A DNA stretch of 64,000 nucleotides from Calendula officinalis (taxonomy: Eukaryota > Streptophyta > Magnoliopsida > Asterales > Asteraceae): the NCBI GenBank assembly GCA_963853835.1, contig OY970834.1, positions 36,177,257 to 36,241,256 of the forward strand, written 5' to 3'. Of this stretch, positions 22,354-34,000 are shown piece by piece. How positions within the stretch are numbered: the stretch's first letter is position 1; each line of letters begins with the position of its first letter. The notes under the pieces were generated by a model. It saw only the letters and a program-made list of their open reading frames with translations. It made no database searches and was not told the DNA's origin. The position numbers and the translations under genes were made by a program.

Positions 22354-23661
22354 ATGGCTTCCGCTTGCTTAAATAGCATGTCGCCGGAGAATTTATTGGA
22401 ACGTTCGCCGACGTACTCTTCCTACAGCTGGTTCAATCCTCGACTCTCATTAGGCCGCGAAATGCCAAAGGAAAACGCAACCAAATCTAAGACAAAGAGG
22501 ATTTCTTCTCCGGTGAAGGACCTCTCAGATCTGTCTAAAAAATCAGATTCTAAGGAATTTGATGGTTTCGAGTCCAGAGTTGAAGATCAGGCCAAGGAGC
22601 GATCAGATCTGTCGGAGGAATCAGATCCGAAGGAGTTTAACGGATTCGAGTTCAGACTTGATGATTCGGTTATAATGCTTCCCGCCGATGAGCTGTTCTC
22701 CGACGGTAAGCTTGTTCCGCTGCATTTGCCAGTAATCCGTCAGGAAGTTGCCACGTCGACAACAACGATACTGTCTGGTGTTAGCTCTCCAGATACGCCT
22801 TATGCTCGCCGGAGAACAGACGAAGTGTTCGCTGCTGATCCTTACGTATTTTCTCCTAGGGCACCGAGGTGTTCGAGCAGGTGGAAAGAGCTTCTCGGTT
22901 TCGGAAAGCTTAACCAAAGCAGCAATAACAATGCTAAGGTAGATAACAGCAAACGAACGTCGTTAGCGTCTTCTCACAACGGTACCGGAGCAACCAGGTC
23001 TATTAGACAGTTTCTTCATCGAAGCTCAAGATCTTCGAGCGATTCGTCTTCCGTTAACCTTCCGTTACTCAAGGATCCAGATAACGAATCCGTATCCGTC
23101 TCATCACGTCCATCTCTGTCTTCTTCTTCCTCCGGTCATGATCCGGACGATCTTCCTCGCCTCTCTCTCGATTCCGATACGCCAGCGAAGGTAAACCTGA
23201 ACACAAATTCCAACAATCGTCCGAAATCGAGAATGCATAAAACGAGAACACAGTCGTACGACGGAAGAGCTACCACGCGCGTAGGGCGAAGCTCTATCCG
23301 TCGGTCAACAGACACTGCCGTCACCACTGACCTTGGTTTGTCAGTTGACAGTCCGCGATTGAATTCGTCGGGAAAAATCGTATTCCATAGCTTGGAACGG
23401 AGTTCGAGTAGTCCAAGTAGCTTAAACGGTGGACCGAGATTCAAACATAGAGGAATGGAGAGATCGTATTCAGCCAATGTACGAATCACACCGGTGCTAA
23501 ACGTTCCGGTTTGTTCTCTTAGAGGTTCTTCAAAGTCCGGCAGTATGTTCGGGTTCCCGATATTCTCCTCGCAGCAAAAACGAGAAGGTTCTAGTAACAG
23601 CAAATGCGGTCCAACCCGTAGTCAACGATTTAACGGAAGGTATCGAACAGATTGCTCTTAA
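22354..23661 (+). CDS. DUF1645 family protein
   Basis: An intronless 435-residue frame from a good ATG (ATAATGGCT). Family features include an acidic N-terminal third, the phrase PADELFSDGKLVPLHLP near residue 112, and PRCSSRWKELLGFGKL near 170. A long serine-rich, basic and probably disordered second half follows, with motifs such as RSIRQFLHRSSRSSSDSSS. DUF1645 proteins are plant-specific. A rice member (OsSGL) has been linked to grain length and stress tolerance, but the biochemical role is unknown. No transmembrane segment, signal peptide or catalytic motif is seen. A short duplication (SDLSKKSDSKEFDGFE / SDLSEESDPKEFNGFE) sits near residues 53-95. Nuclear location is plausible because of basic stretches, but this is inference. 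Confidence 0.85.
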   Translation: MASACLNSMSPENLLERSPTYSSYSWFNPRLSLGREMPKENATKSKTKRISSPVKDLSDLSKKSDSKEFDGFESRVEDQAKERSDLSEESDPKEFNGFEFRLDDSVIMLPADELFSDGKLVPLHLPVIRQEVATSTTTILSGVSSPDTPYARRRTDEVFAADPYVFSPRAPRCSSRWKELLGFGKLNQSSNNNAKVDNSKRTSLASSHNGTGATRSIRQFLHRSSRSSSDSSSVNLPLLKDPDNESVSVSSRPSLSSSSSGHDPDDLPRLSLDSDTPAKVNLNTNSNNRPKSRMHKTRTQSYDGRATTRVGRSSIRRSTDTAVTTDLGLSVDSPRLNSSGKIVFHSLERSSSSPSSLNGGPRFKHRGMERSYSANVRITPVLNVPVCSLRGSSKSGSMFGFPIFSSQQKREGSSNSKCGPTRSQRFNGRYRTDCS

Positions 23662-23960
23662 TTCAAGCATTTGGTAACATATGATCCTCTTAAAATCTGG
23701 TTTAGTCTTTTTAGGTTTAGCATTAGGCATCTAGCTCTAGCTCTAGCATTAGCATATGCCCATAACATTTTAATTTTTTTTCTTCTTGAATTATGTATCT
23801 ATTTTGGTTGAGTTCTTTCCACTACTAATTCCTAATGTTAGAATCAGATTCTACCCGATTTTCAAATATTATTTTTTAGAGTTAAACAAATATGAAACGA
23901 GTAAATGTTAACTGAATTTTAATATAATGTGTTGTCGGTAATGGAATCTGATTTAATGTA

Positions 23961-24225
23961 CTCCCTCCGTCCCATAAAAAACTTCCCATTTGATATGGGT
24001 ACAAGTTTTAAGGGGATAGTTAGTGGTGAGGTCATTGGTAATAATTTTGATTAAAATATAAGATTGGTTTGGAGACAGAAAGATGGTTAGTGGATAATTA
24101 GTGATAGGGTCCTTAGTAATAATAGTATTTTATTATGTGGAGCCCATCAATTAAATGAAATGAGAAGTTTTTTATGGGACAAAAAATTAAGGTCAAATGG
24201 AAAGTTTTTTGTGGGACGGAGTGAG
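23961..24225. mobile_element. Stowaway-type MITE (265 bp)
   Basis: The ends CTCCCTCCGTCCCAT and GTGGGACGGAGTGAG are inverted repeats flanked by TA at 23959-23960 and 24226-24227. The interior is closely similar to the element at 45892-46155, with shared phrases such as AAGTTTTAAGG and TAGTAATAATAGTATTTTAT, so both belong to one family. Confidence 0.93.
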
Positions 24226-25254
24226 TATATAATAAGTTGAACATGGGTTTGTATGTGTTTAAATAAATAATTGAGTGTTGTTTTGTGTTTTATAAGCAAC
24301 AGATTAGATAATTAAATAATTTTTGGAGTATTGAAATGATGGTGACAGTTTATACGAATATAAATAGTGTCAGGCAACGGTGCCGGTGACTGGTGACAGC
24401 TTTGCTTTGCTGCGCTAGCGAGCTGCCCGTTTTCAATCTCCACCGTCCGCTTCCATTCCTCCAAACAAGAAATATTCAATTAAATAAAGGGTGAAATACT
24501 ATAAATTTTTGATAGGTTCTTTACTTTTACTTTAACTTATAAAAATGTAAATTTTATAGGCTAATTAATTAATTACTTACCTTATGAAATTTCACGAACT
24601 AAAAGAATATAATTTTATCTTAGTATGTTAAAATTAGAAGTAAATTTTAACATCAAATTAATTAGTTTAGTAAAATAAATTTATCATTTTTATAAAAATT
24701 AGAATATCATTTTGCGCGTTTATAATTTATAGTGGTAGATGACCTAATTAACCAAACACGAGGTTATTAAAATGTATTTTTACTTAAAATTTATTAGTAA
24801 AATTATATAAATAATACTAATTTGTTCTAAATTATGAAAATACATCCCTACTTTTTTAAAATTATAAGAATGATCCCTCTTTCATTAGTTTTATTTTCAG
24901 ACGGTCCTTCCGTCAAAAAGCCCGTTATGTCAGAATATATATCCTTTCCCATTTATAACGATGAAACGTGAAATGACTAAACGAAATTAGTTGTACTAAC
25001 TCAAGTACTATATGTCTATATATGGTTTCCATGCCCCAAAAATAATCGTACATGTGAACATGCATCACCCAATATAATGGTTTAAAATATGTTGAAAATG
25101 AAGACACATTTTACCAGTGGAAATAAGTAGATAAAAAATTATATTCCTTTTTACTCGACAAGTTAAATAACGTACGGCTATTTTGGTGAATTTGAAAAGT
25201 TGTTTGACTGGGATCTACAAGAGACATGGTGTATTCTGTATTTATGTAACAACA
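24226..25254. other. AT-rich intergenic DNA
   Basis: No supported gene, RNA or defined repeat. The stretch is very AT-rich with a GC-richer island near 24380-24460 (GGCAACGGTGCCGGTGAC) whose nature is unclear. Confidence 0.5.
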
Positions 25255-25546
25255 ATAATTGCATGTACTACTACCCACAGAGCCAGAAATTATTGACATT
25301 GGTACTTATAATTTAAATGTTATTTATTTGAACTTGTGAATTTATATGAAAAATAAGTTAATGTTTAAAAATTCAACTTAAAAAACAGCCACAGCCACGA
25401 AAGGGAACGTCGTGCTTGTAAGACAAAAGAGGTGATTTGGTGAGACTCATGCACTTTTTACCCACACCACATGACCACATGTAAGAGGTCATGATCAAAA
25501 TAAGTAGGAATATAATAGGAAAAAATAATATAAAAATATATCATTA

Positions 25547-27512
25547 GGCCTCTCCCAACCCTTCCCCATCACTAAACCCATCACTAGCGCCACGTCATCG
25601 CATCCTTACTGACCTGCTACTGACACGTTCGTGCCAACCCTACCCATCACTAACCCATCACTAAACCCATCTTTTCCACATCATCATTTCCACATCACCA
25701 TTTTAATTAATATAAAAACACATTACATTAAATAAAAAACATTACATTAATAATAACAATAATAATAAAAACATTACGATTAAAAAAAACACACGAAAAA
25801 AATAATACGGAAAAAAAAAATACGGAAAAAAAAAATACGGAAAAAAAAATTACGGAAAAAAAAAAATTAACGTTGACGGTAGTTCGGCGGGAGGGTCCAA
25901 ATGTGTTCGATTAAGGCATTGCGAAGTTTATGATGCACAACTCGATCACGTATCTCCTTTTCAATACGCAATTGTGCTGCAACCCGTTCATGCCATGTAC
26001 GTTGTGGGTGATTATCCGGGTTAGCGGTATAGTCTTCTTCGATTGGACAAATTGCGCGGCCGTTATCTTCCGTAATCATGTTGTGTAATATCACACAAGT
26101 GTACATGATCCGTCGTATTTTGTTCACACTGTATGGTCGTGCCGGGTTTTTAATGACTGCCCACCGTCCTTGAAACACTCCGAAAGCTCGTTCGACATCC
26201 TTCCTAGCGGATTCTTGGAACCGCTTGAACTTCATGTTCTTTTCTTCAATTGGGCATTTAAACGACTTGACAAGCGTTGCCCATTCCGGATAAATCCCAT
26301 CAGCTAGATAATAACCCTTCGTAAATTGCTCACCCGAAATAGTAAACGGAACTACGGGAGACCTGTCTTGCCTTATTTCATCAAACAAATCTGATTCGTT
26401 GAGGACGTTAATGTCGTTATTCGAACCCGCCGGGCCAAAGTACGCATGCCATATCCACAAGTCGTATGACGCAACAGCTTCAAGCATTATTGTGGGACAC
26501 CCTTGATCACCACGTGTGTATTGGCCTTGCCATGCTGTTGGACAATTTTTCCAAGGCCAATGCATACAATCAATGCTACCAAGCATCCCAGGAAAACCAT
26601 GTATCTCTTGATGTTTGGCATGTAAACGTTGTACATCTTGAGTGGTTGGTTTTCGCAAAAACTCAGTCGAGTATAGATGGAATATACATTTACAAAAGTT
26701 GTCCAAACAATCGTACGCTGTTTGTTGACCCATGTGTAGGTACTCATCAAACATATCAGCGGCACAACCGTACGCCAATTGACGTATGGCAGAGGTACAC
26801 TTTTGAAATACATTAAAACTGGGGTAACCCGTAGCGTCTCTCTTTTGACGGAAATAATCAAAATACGACGGTAGTTGACCCGGTGGATTATAAAAATGTA
26901 TAGCCTGGCATATACGGATGAACAAAGGTTTCGACATGCGAAACCGTCTTCGGAAGTAGTCCGGGGGGAAAACGGCATTGTCGGCAAAGTAATCATTCCA
27001 TAAACGTTCAGCAGCCGCAACGCGATCTCTTGGTATATATCTTCGTGGTGCTCTTGGCACGGTGGAATTTTCGGCTTCTTCTTGATCCAGATAATCAAGC
27101 GTTTCAATAGTTTGGTTCAAATCGAAGACAGCTGTTACATTGACATAATCTTGCCAGTAATCATCGGCGTCATCGTTTGGATCCATTGAGTGGAAAAAAA
27201 TATGGAAATTGGGAAGAGAGGAAGTATGAGATTGTGAGAGGAAGAGAGGAAGTATGTGATTGTGTGTTTAAAATGGTAGAGTATAGTGGGTTTTTATAGA
27301 GGTTGTGTGTAGTATTAATTATTTATATTAAAAAAAAAATAAATAAATTGAAAAAAACCAAACGCTCCCTCGATCCTACCCCTCGACGGCTTCCCCATCC
27401 CGTCGACGCAACGACGTCTCGCCCACGACGCCGGCCACGACGGCTCGGTGCGAACGCCGTCGTGGCTCGACGCAGCTCGACGGGGCGTGCCGACGTGCCG
27501 TTGGCACCGGTC
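25547..27512 (-). mobile_element. PIF/Harbinger DNA transposon (1,966 bp) with TTA target duplication
   Basis: The boundaries are set by comparing the occupied and empty copies of the duplicated flank. TTA at 25544-25546 and again at 27513-27515 replaces a single TTA in copy 2. The 3-bp TTA duplication is the signature of PIF/Harbinger. The ends GGCCTCTCCCAACC and (minus strand) GACCGGTGCCAACG match at 9 of 14 positions, a weak inverted repeat. The element carries one transposase gene on the minus strand and no second frame for the Myb-like partner protein that complete members usually encode. Subterminal DNA at 27380-27510 is GC-rich with CGACG words and an 11-bp hairpin (27434-27444 with 27456-27466). 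Confidence 0.93.
25867..27186 (-). CDS. PIF/Harbinger transposase, intact 439-residue frame
   Basis: The frame is uninterrupted from ATG at 27186 to the stop at 25867. It carries the DDE nuclease fold of plant Harbinger transposases (DDE_Tnp_4-like). The first aspartate is in GSIDCMHWPWKNCP, the second in YYLADGIYPEW, and the glutamate in KDVERAFGVFQGRW, in correct order and spacing. A conserved HNMITED phrase follows. The N-terminal third holds an acidic leader and a helical region RRRFRMSKPLFIRI typical of the family. The enzyme would cut and paste its element at TTA sites, normally with a Myb/SANT partner, which is not seen here. All three catalytic residues and both target duplications are intact, so it could be a recent or still competent copy. 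The gene is intronless. Confidence 0.95.
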   Translation of the reverse strand: MDPNDDADDYWQDYVNVTAVFDLNQTIETLDYLDQEEAENSTVPRAPRRYIPRDRVAAAERLWNDYFADNAVFPPDYFRRRFRMSKPLFIRICQAIHFYNPPGQLPSYFDYFRQKRDATGYPSFNVFQKCTSAIRQLAYGCAADMFDEYLHMGQQTAYDCLDNFCKCIFHLYSTEFLRKPTTQDVQRLHAKHQEIHGFPGMLGSIDCMHWPWKNCPTAWQGQYTRGDQGCPTIMLEAVASYDLWIWHAYFGPAGSNNDINVLNESDLFDEIRQDRSPVVPFTISGEQFTKGYYLADGIYPEWATLVKSFKCPIEEKNMKFKRFQESARKDVERAFGVFQGRWAVIKNPARPYSVNKIRRIMYTCVILHNMITEDNGRAICPIEEDYTANPDNHPQRTWHERVAAQLRIEKEIRDRVVHHKLRNALIEHIWTLPPNYRQR

Positions 27513-28163
27513 TTACTCTTTAGGTTTATGACGAGAATGCAGACAAGATGTTAATAGAGAGGGAAATGCAGAGAGGATATAGGAGGAAATGAAAGAGAGA
27601 CAAATAGTCTTATTTATTTTTTCAATTTTTTTATGAGTTTTGATAAAGATAATTATTGAGGATGTCATAAGTGCATAAGAGACTTGTACGTTCATCTATA
27701 ATTGCATGTACTACTACCCACAGAGCCAAAAATTATTGACATTGGTACTTATAATTTAAATGTTATTTATTTGAAAAATAAGTTAATGTTTAAAAATTCA
27801 ACTTAAAAAACAGCCACGGCCATGGAAGGGAACATCGTGCTTGTGAGACAAAAGAGGTGATTTGATGGGACTCATGCACTTTTTACCCACACCACATAAT
27901 CACATGTGAGAGATCATGATCAAAATGAGTAAGAATATAACAGGAAAAAATAATATTAAGATATATCATTACTCTTTAGGTTTATGACCGAGAATGCGGA
28001 CAAAATGTTAATAGAGAGGGAAATGTAGAGACGATATAGGAGGAAATGAAAGAGAGACACAAATAGTCTTATTTATTTTTTTCAATTTTTTTTATGAGTT
28101 TTGATAAAGATAATTATTGGGCTGTCATAAGTGTATAAGAGATTTGTACGTTCATCTATAATC

Positions 28164-28834
28164 GTCTCAATAATTTTAGGAACTATTCACCCATAAATTA
28201 ATGTATAATTTTTTAAACACTTAAAGATAGTCTTATGGCTATTATCATAAAAACCCTTTTTTTTTTATTAGTAATATTAAAAAATCATTTTCTATATTAT
28301 TTTCAGTTTTATCCATTTTATTTTGTTTTTATAAATTTTGTTTTTTAATCTTTTAATAATATATTAATATATTTATTCAAATAAAAATGGTGATTTGGTA
28401 GTATCATACACATATTTTGTTACATGTTACCTAAACAACCACAACATATCACTTTTTAAGAAATACACCACACTATCCAAATGTGACAGGGGCATCCATC
28501 AAAACACGAGACCTCCCAGCCCTCGTTGTGAGGGGGCGCGACGGATGCTTGATTGTCCAGCTCACCTCTTCACTTTGTAGAAAGGTATCTATAACGGGTA
28601 GCATTATGTATCTAAAAAGAGAAAATGAAAGGATGGGGTTGTTTTAATTGTCGTTGTCTGAAACCGGAGGATTTGTCATGTCAAAAATTACCATCGTTTT
28701 GTGGCCTGTGCGCCTTCGTCTCTTTCCCTACATATTTTTCTCATAAAAATGCTATTTCCTTCTATTATTTTATAACTTTTCCTTTTATCTTACATATTCT
28801 TTTATAAATTCAACTTGTTTAAAGAAAACTAAAA
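28164..28834. other. AT-rich spacer with a small GC hairpin
   Basis: No gene seen. At 28491-28548 a GC-richer segment contains GGCATCC ... GGATGC and CCCTC ... GAGGG pairings, which could be the remnant of a small element. The rest is AT-rich. Confidence 0.45.
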
Positions 28835-29546
28835 GAGTAAATTACACGAAAGGTCCATGTGATTTACCACTTATTACAGCCACAGTCCCTGAACTTTGTT
28901 TATTACACCAGACGTCTCTGGTGTATACAATTTGTTACACCCATGGTCCATGTTGCCCTTAACTTTTTTCTAAATGACGAAAATACCCTTTTGGTCTTTT
29001 GTAATAAAGCGAAGTTAAGGGACTGTAAATGTAATAAGTGAAAAATCACAAGGACCATATGTGAAATTTACTCTATTAGTTGATTTTTTTCTTTTCTCCC
29101 TTTAGTTCATATTCTTCCGCCACATTCAGACTCACCACTCGCCACATTCAGGGGTTGGTGATGGATCAAATTTTCAGGTGGTTTGGTGGCGCGACGATAA
29201 TGGTTATTGATTGATGTTTGAATTCAAAGAGATAGAGGTGGGTGGTGACTCTGAATGTGACGGAAGAACGTGAATTAAAGATAAAGAAGAAGAAAAAATC
29301 AATTAATAGAGTAAATTTTACGGATTGTCTCTGTGATTTATCACCTATTGCATTCACAATCTCTTATCTTCGCTTTATTACAAAAGGCCAAAAGGGTATT
29401 TTCGTCATTTAGAAAAAGTTAAGGGTGGTAGGGACTATGGGTGTAACAAATTGTATACACCAAGGACCTTCAGTGTAATAAATGAAGTTTAGGGACTGTG
29501 GATGTAATAAGTGGCAAACCACAAGAACCTTCCGTGTAACTTACTC
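28835..29546. repeat. Long inverted repeat (foldback element), 712 bp
   Basis: The left arm (from GAGTAAATTACACG at 28835 to about 29145) is the reverse complement of the right arm (about 29240 to 29546, ending TGTAACTTACTC). Similarity is visible throughout: TTTATTACA, GTGTATACAATTTGTTACACC, AATGACGAAAATACCC and ACATTCAGA recur inverted. Only about 90 bp of loop is unpaired. Flanking AAACTAAAA (28826-28834) and AAACCAAAA (29547-29555) match at 8 of 9 positions, as expected of a 9-bp Mutator-type target duplication. Each arm also carries its own smaller inverted ends (AGTAAATTACAC ... GAAATTTACT), so it may be two copies of a MITE joined head to head. No coding sequence. Confidence 0.88.
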
Positions 29547-29979
29547 AAACCAAAAGTACGTGTCTGTAGAGTGCACTTTTCCATAGTTTTATAGTATATA
29601 GAAGTCGACTACGGTAGATGGCAATTGTGATCCGATATGGTACATATTATAAATACGAATGAATTATTATTCTTTTTTTGAGCGCCAATAAAAGGACCAA
29701 GGAAGATAATTTTGACATTATCATCACTCCTACTCAACGAACTCAAATAATATAAATAAAATTAGGCTAGCTAGGGACTAGCAAATAAGTTCCATACAAT
29801 TGTCCTACACTAGCAAAAAACTAAACACCACAATTAAAGTACGTAGGTACAAACGGACAAATCAAAAACAAAACCACAGAAGAACTAAACAACACCAAAA
29901 CTCCGATTGTCACATTTGTCCTTGACTATTCATTCGCCATTTGCACACCTTCCATCACATAAACAAAACAATATTAATA
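29547..29979. other. AT-rich spacer
   Basis: No supported feature between the inverted repeat and the LINE remnant. Confidence 0.5.
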
Positions 29980-30500
29980 GATGTAGATCCGATGATCGGC
30001 CCTACAATGATGCAGGATTACAACACCAACGCCCCCAACCATGACTACACCATCCAAGTTTTGATCTATTTTTAATCCAGAAAAAAGATTGGGCTTGCGC
30101 CAATACCATAATAGACGTCTGCCTTCCACTTCTTTTATTGTAAGTTTGATTGTTCCGATCCAACCAAATGTGCCATAACACCGTAAATATTGCAGCATCA
30201 CATAAAATAGATGATTTACCCGAAAGTTTTATCTTCGATCTCCAATCCAAAATGTGGTCTAAATTCTGGAAATCAGCAATGTTAAAACCCCACCACTTAC
30301 AAAATTCAAGCATACTTGTCGAACATTTCATGACGACCAAAAAATATGTTCTTCGTCCTCAATTTGTCTTTCACACGATTTACATACCGCCACTTGTAAC
30401 ATCACACCTCTTTTAAGTAAGTTAAAACATGTTACAAGACATCTATGGAAAAGTCTCCAAATAAAAATATTTACTTTTGCCGAGATAATATTTGACCATA
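29980..30500 (-). pseudogene. LINE remnant: C-terminal zinc-binding region of a non-LTR reverse transcriptase
   Basis: On the minus strand a cysteine-rich stretch with CKSCERQIEDEEHIFFG is recognisable near 30310-30400. It is followed by WHIWLDRNNQTYN near 30150, the usual layout of the zf-RVT region ending plant LINE ORF2 proteins. Stop codons and frame changes break it, and the reverse transcriptase and endonuclease parts are absent. It is a 5'-truncated, decayed copy. Confidence 0.65.
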
Positions 30501-31004
30501 TTATTTTATAAGAATAGATTTAATGAGTATTGTTTGTACTTGTGTAAATTTTGGGGTTGGGTGGTGACTTTTTTTGACCCCTTGAAATTTGAAAAAGTAT
30601 ACCATCATTGCTTATAACCACAAAGCATTGATTCTTTTGTCTTTATCCTTTTTCTTATGTCAGTTTTTTGTTTAATTAACATATGATGTTAAAGTTTCTA
30701 TAAACTCAGATTTTTTTAAGGCATATATGTTTTATTATCCATTAAAGAGAAAAAATAAACAAGAACACCGAAAAAAAATAAGACCAACAAGAAAGACGAA
30801 AATGTAATAAGGAGAAAAAGTCAAGAAAGAAGGAAATGAAATAAGGAGAAAAAGTCAAGAAAGAAGTTAACCTAAACCGAATCAAAATGGATTTTGAATC
30901 CAATTTTTCTAGAATTTTTATAAACTCGTTTTTATTCATTACTCCCTCCGTCCCAAATTAATTATCCACTAAGACAAATTAATTATCCATATTCAAAATG
31001 GATT

Positions 31005-34000
31005 TTGACAGAGAGTGTTGTTAACTCTCTTCGTGATTCATTAAGACAACTATCAAAAGGTAATTCCTCTGTCACAGATTATTCACGTCGTTTTAAGGCC
31101 ATTTGCGATCAATTGTCTGCTATTGGTCAACCCGTGGTCGAAATTGACAAATTGCACTGGTTTCTCTGTGGATTGGGACCTAATTATGAAACTTTTTCCA
31201 CTGCTATTCGCGCCACCAAACCAGCCCCTAAATTCCGTGACCTGGTAACGCAAACTGAAAGCCATGAACTTTTTTTGCAATCCATACATGCTACACAAAA
31301 TTCGCAGGTTGCTTTTAATGCTGAAACGACTAATCATCAATCCAATATGGGTAGAGGTCGTTCTTATTCTAATAGGGGTGGAAATAATTATCGGGGTCGC
31401 GGACGGGGTCAAAACCGCCGACCCCCTCACTGTCAATTGTGCAGAACGAATGGCCATTATGCGACGGCTTGTCCAACTCTCCATACTTTTGCTGCTCAAG
31501 CACCACTCTCTGATGAATCATTAGCTAAAGCTTTCCATGCCCAATGTCATGTTAACAACAACAACCCTGATTGGCATGTTGACTCGGGGGCAACAGATCA
31601 CATGGCTCCATCGTGTGACTCTCTTCACCACGCTGCCCCGTATCAAGGTAATACATCAGTAATATTTGGAAACGGTAAAACCTTGCCTATTACTCACACT
31701 GGTTCATCAGCTATTACTCATAATATTTCGTTAAAAAACATTTTGGTTATACCAAATCTTCACAAAAAATTGCTTTCTGTCAGTAAATTAACAACTGACC
31801 ACCCTGTTGACGTTTTATTTTCCCAACCTTTTTTTCATATTCAGGATCGGAAAACAAAACAGGTTCTAGCTAAAGGTTATTGTGAACAAGGATTATATGT
31901 GCTCAAAGACGAACCTTCTTCCTTTCTTGCCACTACAAAACATTTTAAACATGTTTCTTTTGAGTTATGGCATGCTCGTTTAGGGCATGTTTCATTTGAT
32001 GTAATTGCTACTTTGAACAAGCTTGGTTTTTTTTATCTATTTCATCTTTATTACCTAAACCAATTGTTTGCAAACCATGTCAACTTGCTAAAAGTCAACG
32101 TCTAGTTTTCTCTAATAATACTAAACGTGCTACTAATCTTTTAGACTTTGTTCATTGTGATTTATGGGGTCCTGCCCCCGTTTGTTCTCATGAAGGATAT
32201 CGCTACTATGTTTCATTTATTGATGATTATTCAAGGTTCACGTGGCTTTACCCTCTCAAAACCAAAACAGGTTTTTATTCGATACTACAAAGCTTTATAA
32301 ATCTCGTGCAAACTCAATGTTCACGAAAAATAAAGGTGTTTCAAAGCGATGGTGGTACCGAGTTTAAGAACCAAACGGTTCAAAGTATTTTTGAAAATAA
32401 TGGTACGTTTCATAGGTTTTCATGTCCGTACACGCCTCAACAAAATGGTTGTGCGGAAAGAAAACATCGCCACATTGTTGAAACCGGTCTTGCTATGCTC
32501 TTTAATGCTCATATTCCGGCGGATTATTGGGTCGATGCATTTACCACCGCAACTTTCATTATTAATCGACTCCCAACTCCATTATTAAAGAATAAATCTC
32601 CATTTGAGCTTATGTTCGATCATCCACCGCAAATATGACAATTTTCGTACCTATGGCTGTCAAGTTTTTCCCTACTTGCGGGATTATGCTCCTCACAAAT
32701 TAGCACCAAGGAGAACTCTCAATACAAAGGTTATCGTTGTCTCAATCCGGCCACATCACGTGTGTATATTACACGACACGCCCGTTTTAATGAAAATGTG
32801 TTTCCTTTCAGTGACAATGCCAACAATTCTTCTATTACAAGTTTGGAATTAAGCACTTTTCTCCCTGAGGTTCCCAATTTACCCAAACCGATAAACCCGA
32901 TAAACAACCCATCGCCTACTATCAACAACCCAATAAACCCACAACCAACTCCTTGTTCTCTCTGCCCTCACTCGGCCCAACCTACACCTTCAACAAATGA
33001 AGCCCAACCACCCTTACAACCAACACCTCAGCCCACTGCCACTCCGCCACAGCCCACTATTCCGGCCCAATCCACTTCCGCTACCCAACCCAACACTTCC
33101 CAACCCCTTGCGTCAGCCCAAACACCAACCACGGCTGCCCAACCCGATACCACCATAACATCTTCCAACGATGTCCCTGCCCAAACCGCACCTACTATCA
33201 CACCACCAGCCCAACCCAATATCCATGAAACATCTCATCCAATGACTACACGCTCCAAAGCAGGGATCTTCAAACCCAAACATCAAGCTAATTTTTCTGC
33301 CCTCACATCTTATCCACTTCATGCATCCCTCTTATCTACCACGGAACCTCGTGGATTTAAAACAGCAGCTAAGGATGCCAAATGGGTCGCAGCTATGGAT
33401 GAGGAATTTCAAGCACTTCAACGAAACAATACTTGGAATTTAGTCCCAAGACCTCAATCCACTAACATTGTTGGCTCCAAATGGGTTTATCGTATCAAAT
33501 ACAATTCCGACGGCACTGTTGAAAGATATAAAGCACGTTTGGTTGCTCAAGGTTACACACAAATTCCGGGACTCGATTATTGTCACACTTTTAGTCCCGT
33601 GGTCAAAGCCTCCACGGTTCGCATCGTTCTTTCACTTGCGGTGCTAAACAAATGGATTTTACATCAATTAGATGTCAAAAAAGCATTTCTAAATGGCACT
33701 CTTGAAGAAACCGTCTTTATGGAGCAACCACCCGGATTTGTAGATTCTCATCATCCTCATCACGTTTGCAAATTATCCAAAGCTCTCTATGGGTTAAAGC
33801 AAGCACCGAGAGCTTGGTTCCAACGTTTGAGCAAGTTCTTACTATCGTATGGATTTACATGTAGCCGAGTCGACACGTCTCTTTTTGTCTTCTCTAAAGA
33901 CAATTGTATCACGTACTTGCTCGTATATGTTGATGATCTTATCCTTACTGGTAATAATGAATCATCAATCACCACCTTTATTACTCGTTTGAATAATGAA

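Larger units (their letters stand above)
25255..28163. repeat. Tandem duplication of about 470 bp, one copy split by a transposon
   Basis: Copy 1 consists of 25255-25546 plus 27513-27697. Copy 2 is 27698-28163. Both begin ATAATTGCATGTACTACTAC and end near TTGTACGTTCATCT. They share long runs, including GCACTTTTTACCCACACCAC and the TTTAGGTTTATGA segment, with scattered substitutions and small indels. The PIF/Harbinger element is in copy 1 only. Copy 2 has the uninterrupted target ATCATTACTCTTTAGG. Confidence 0.95.
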
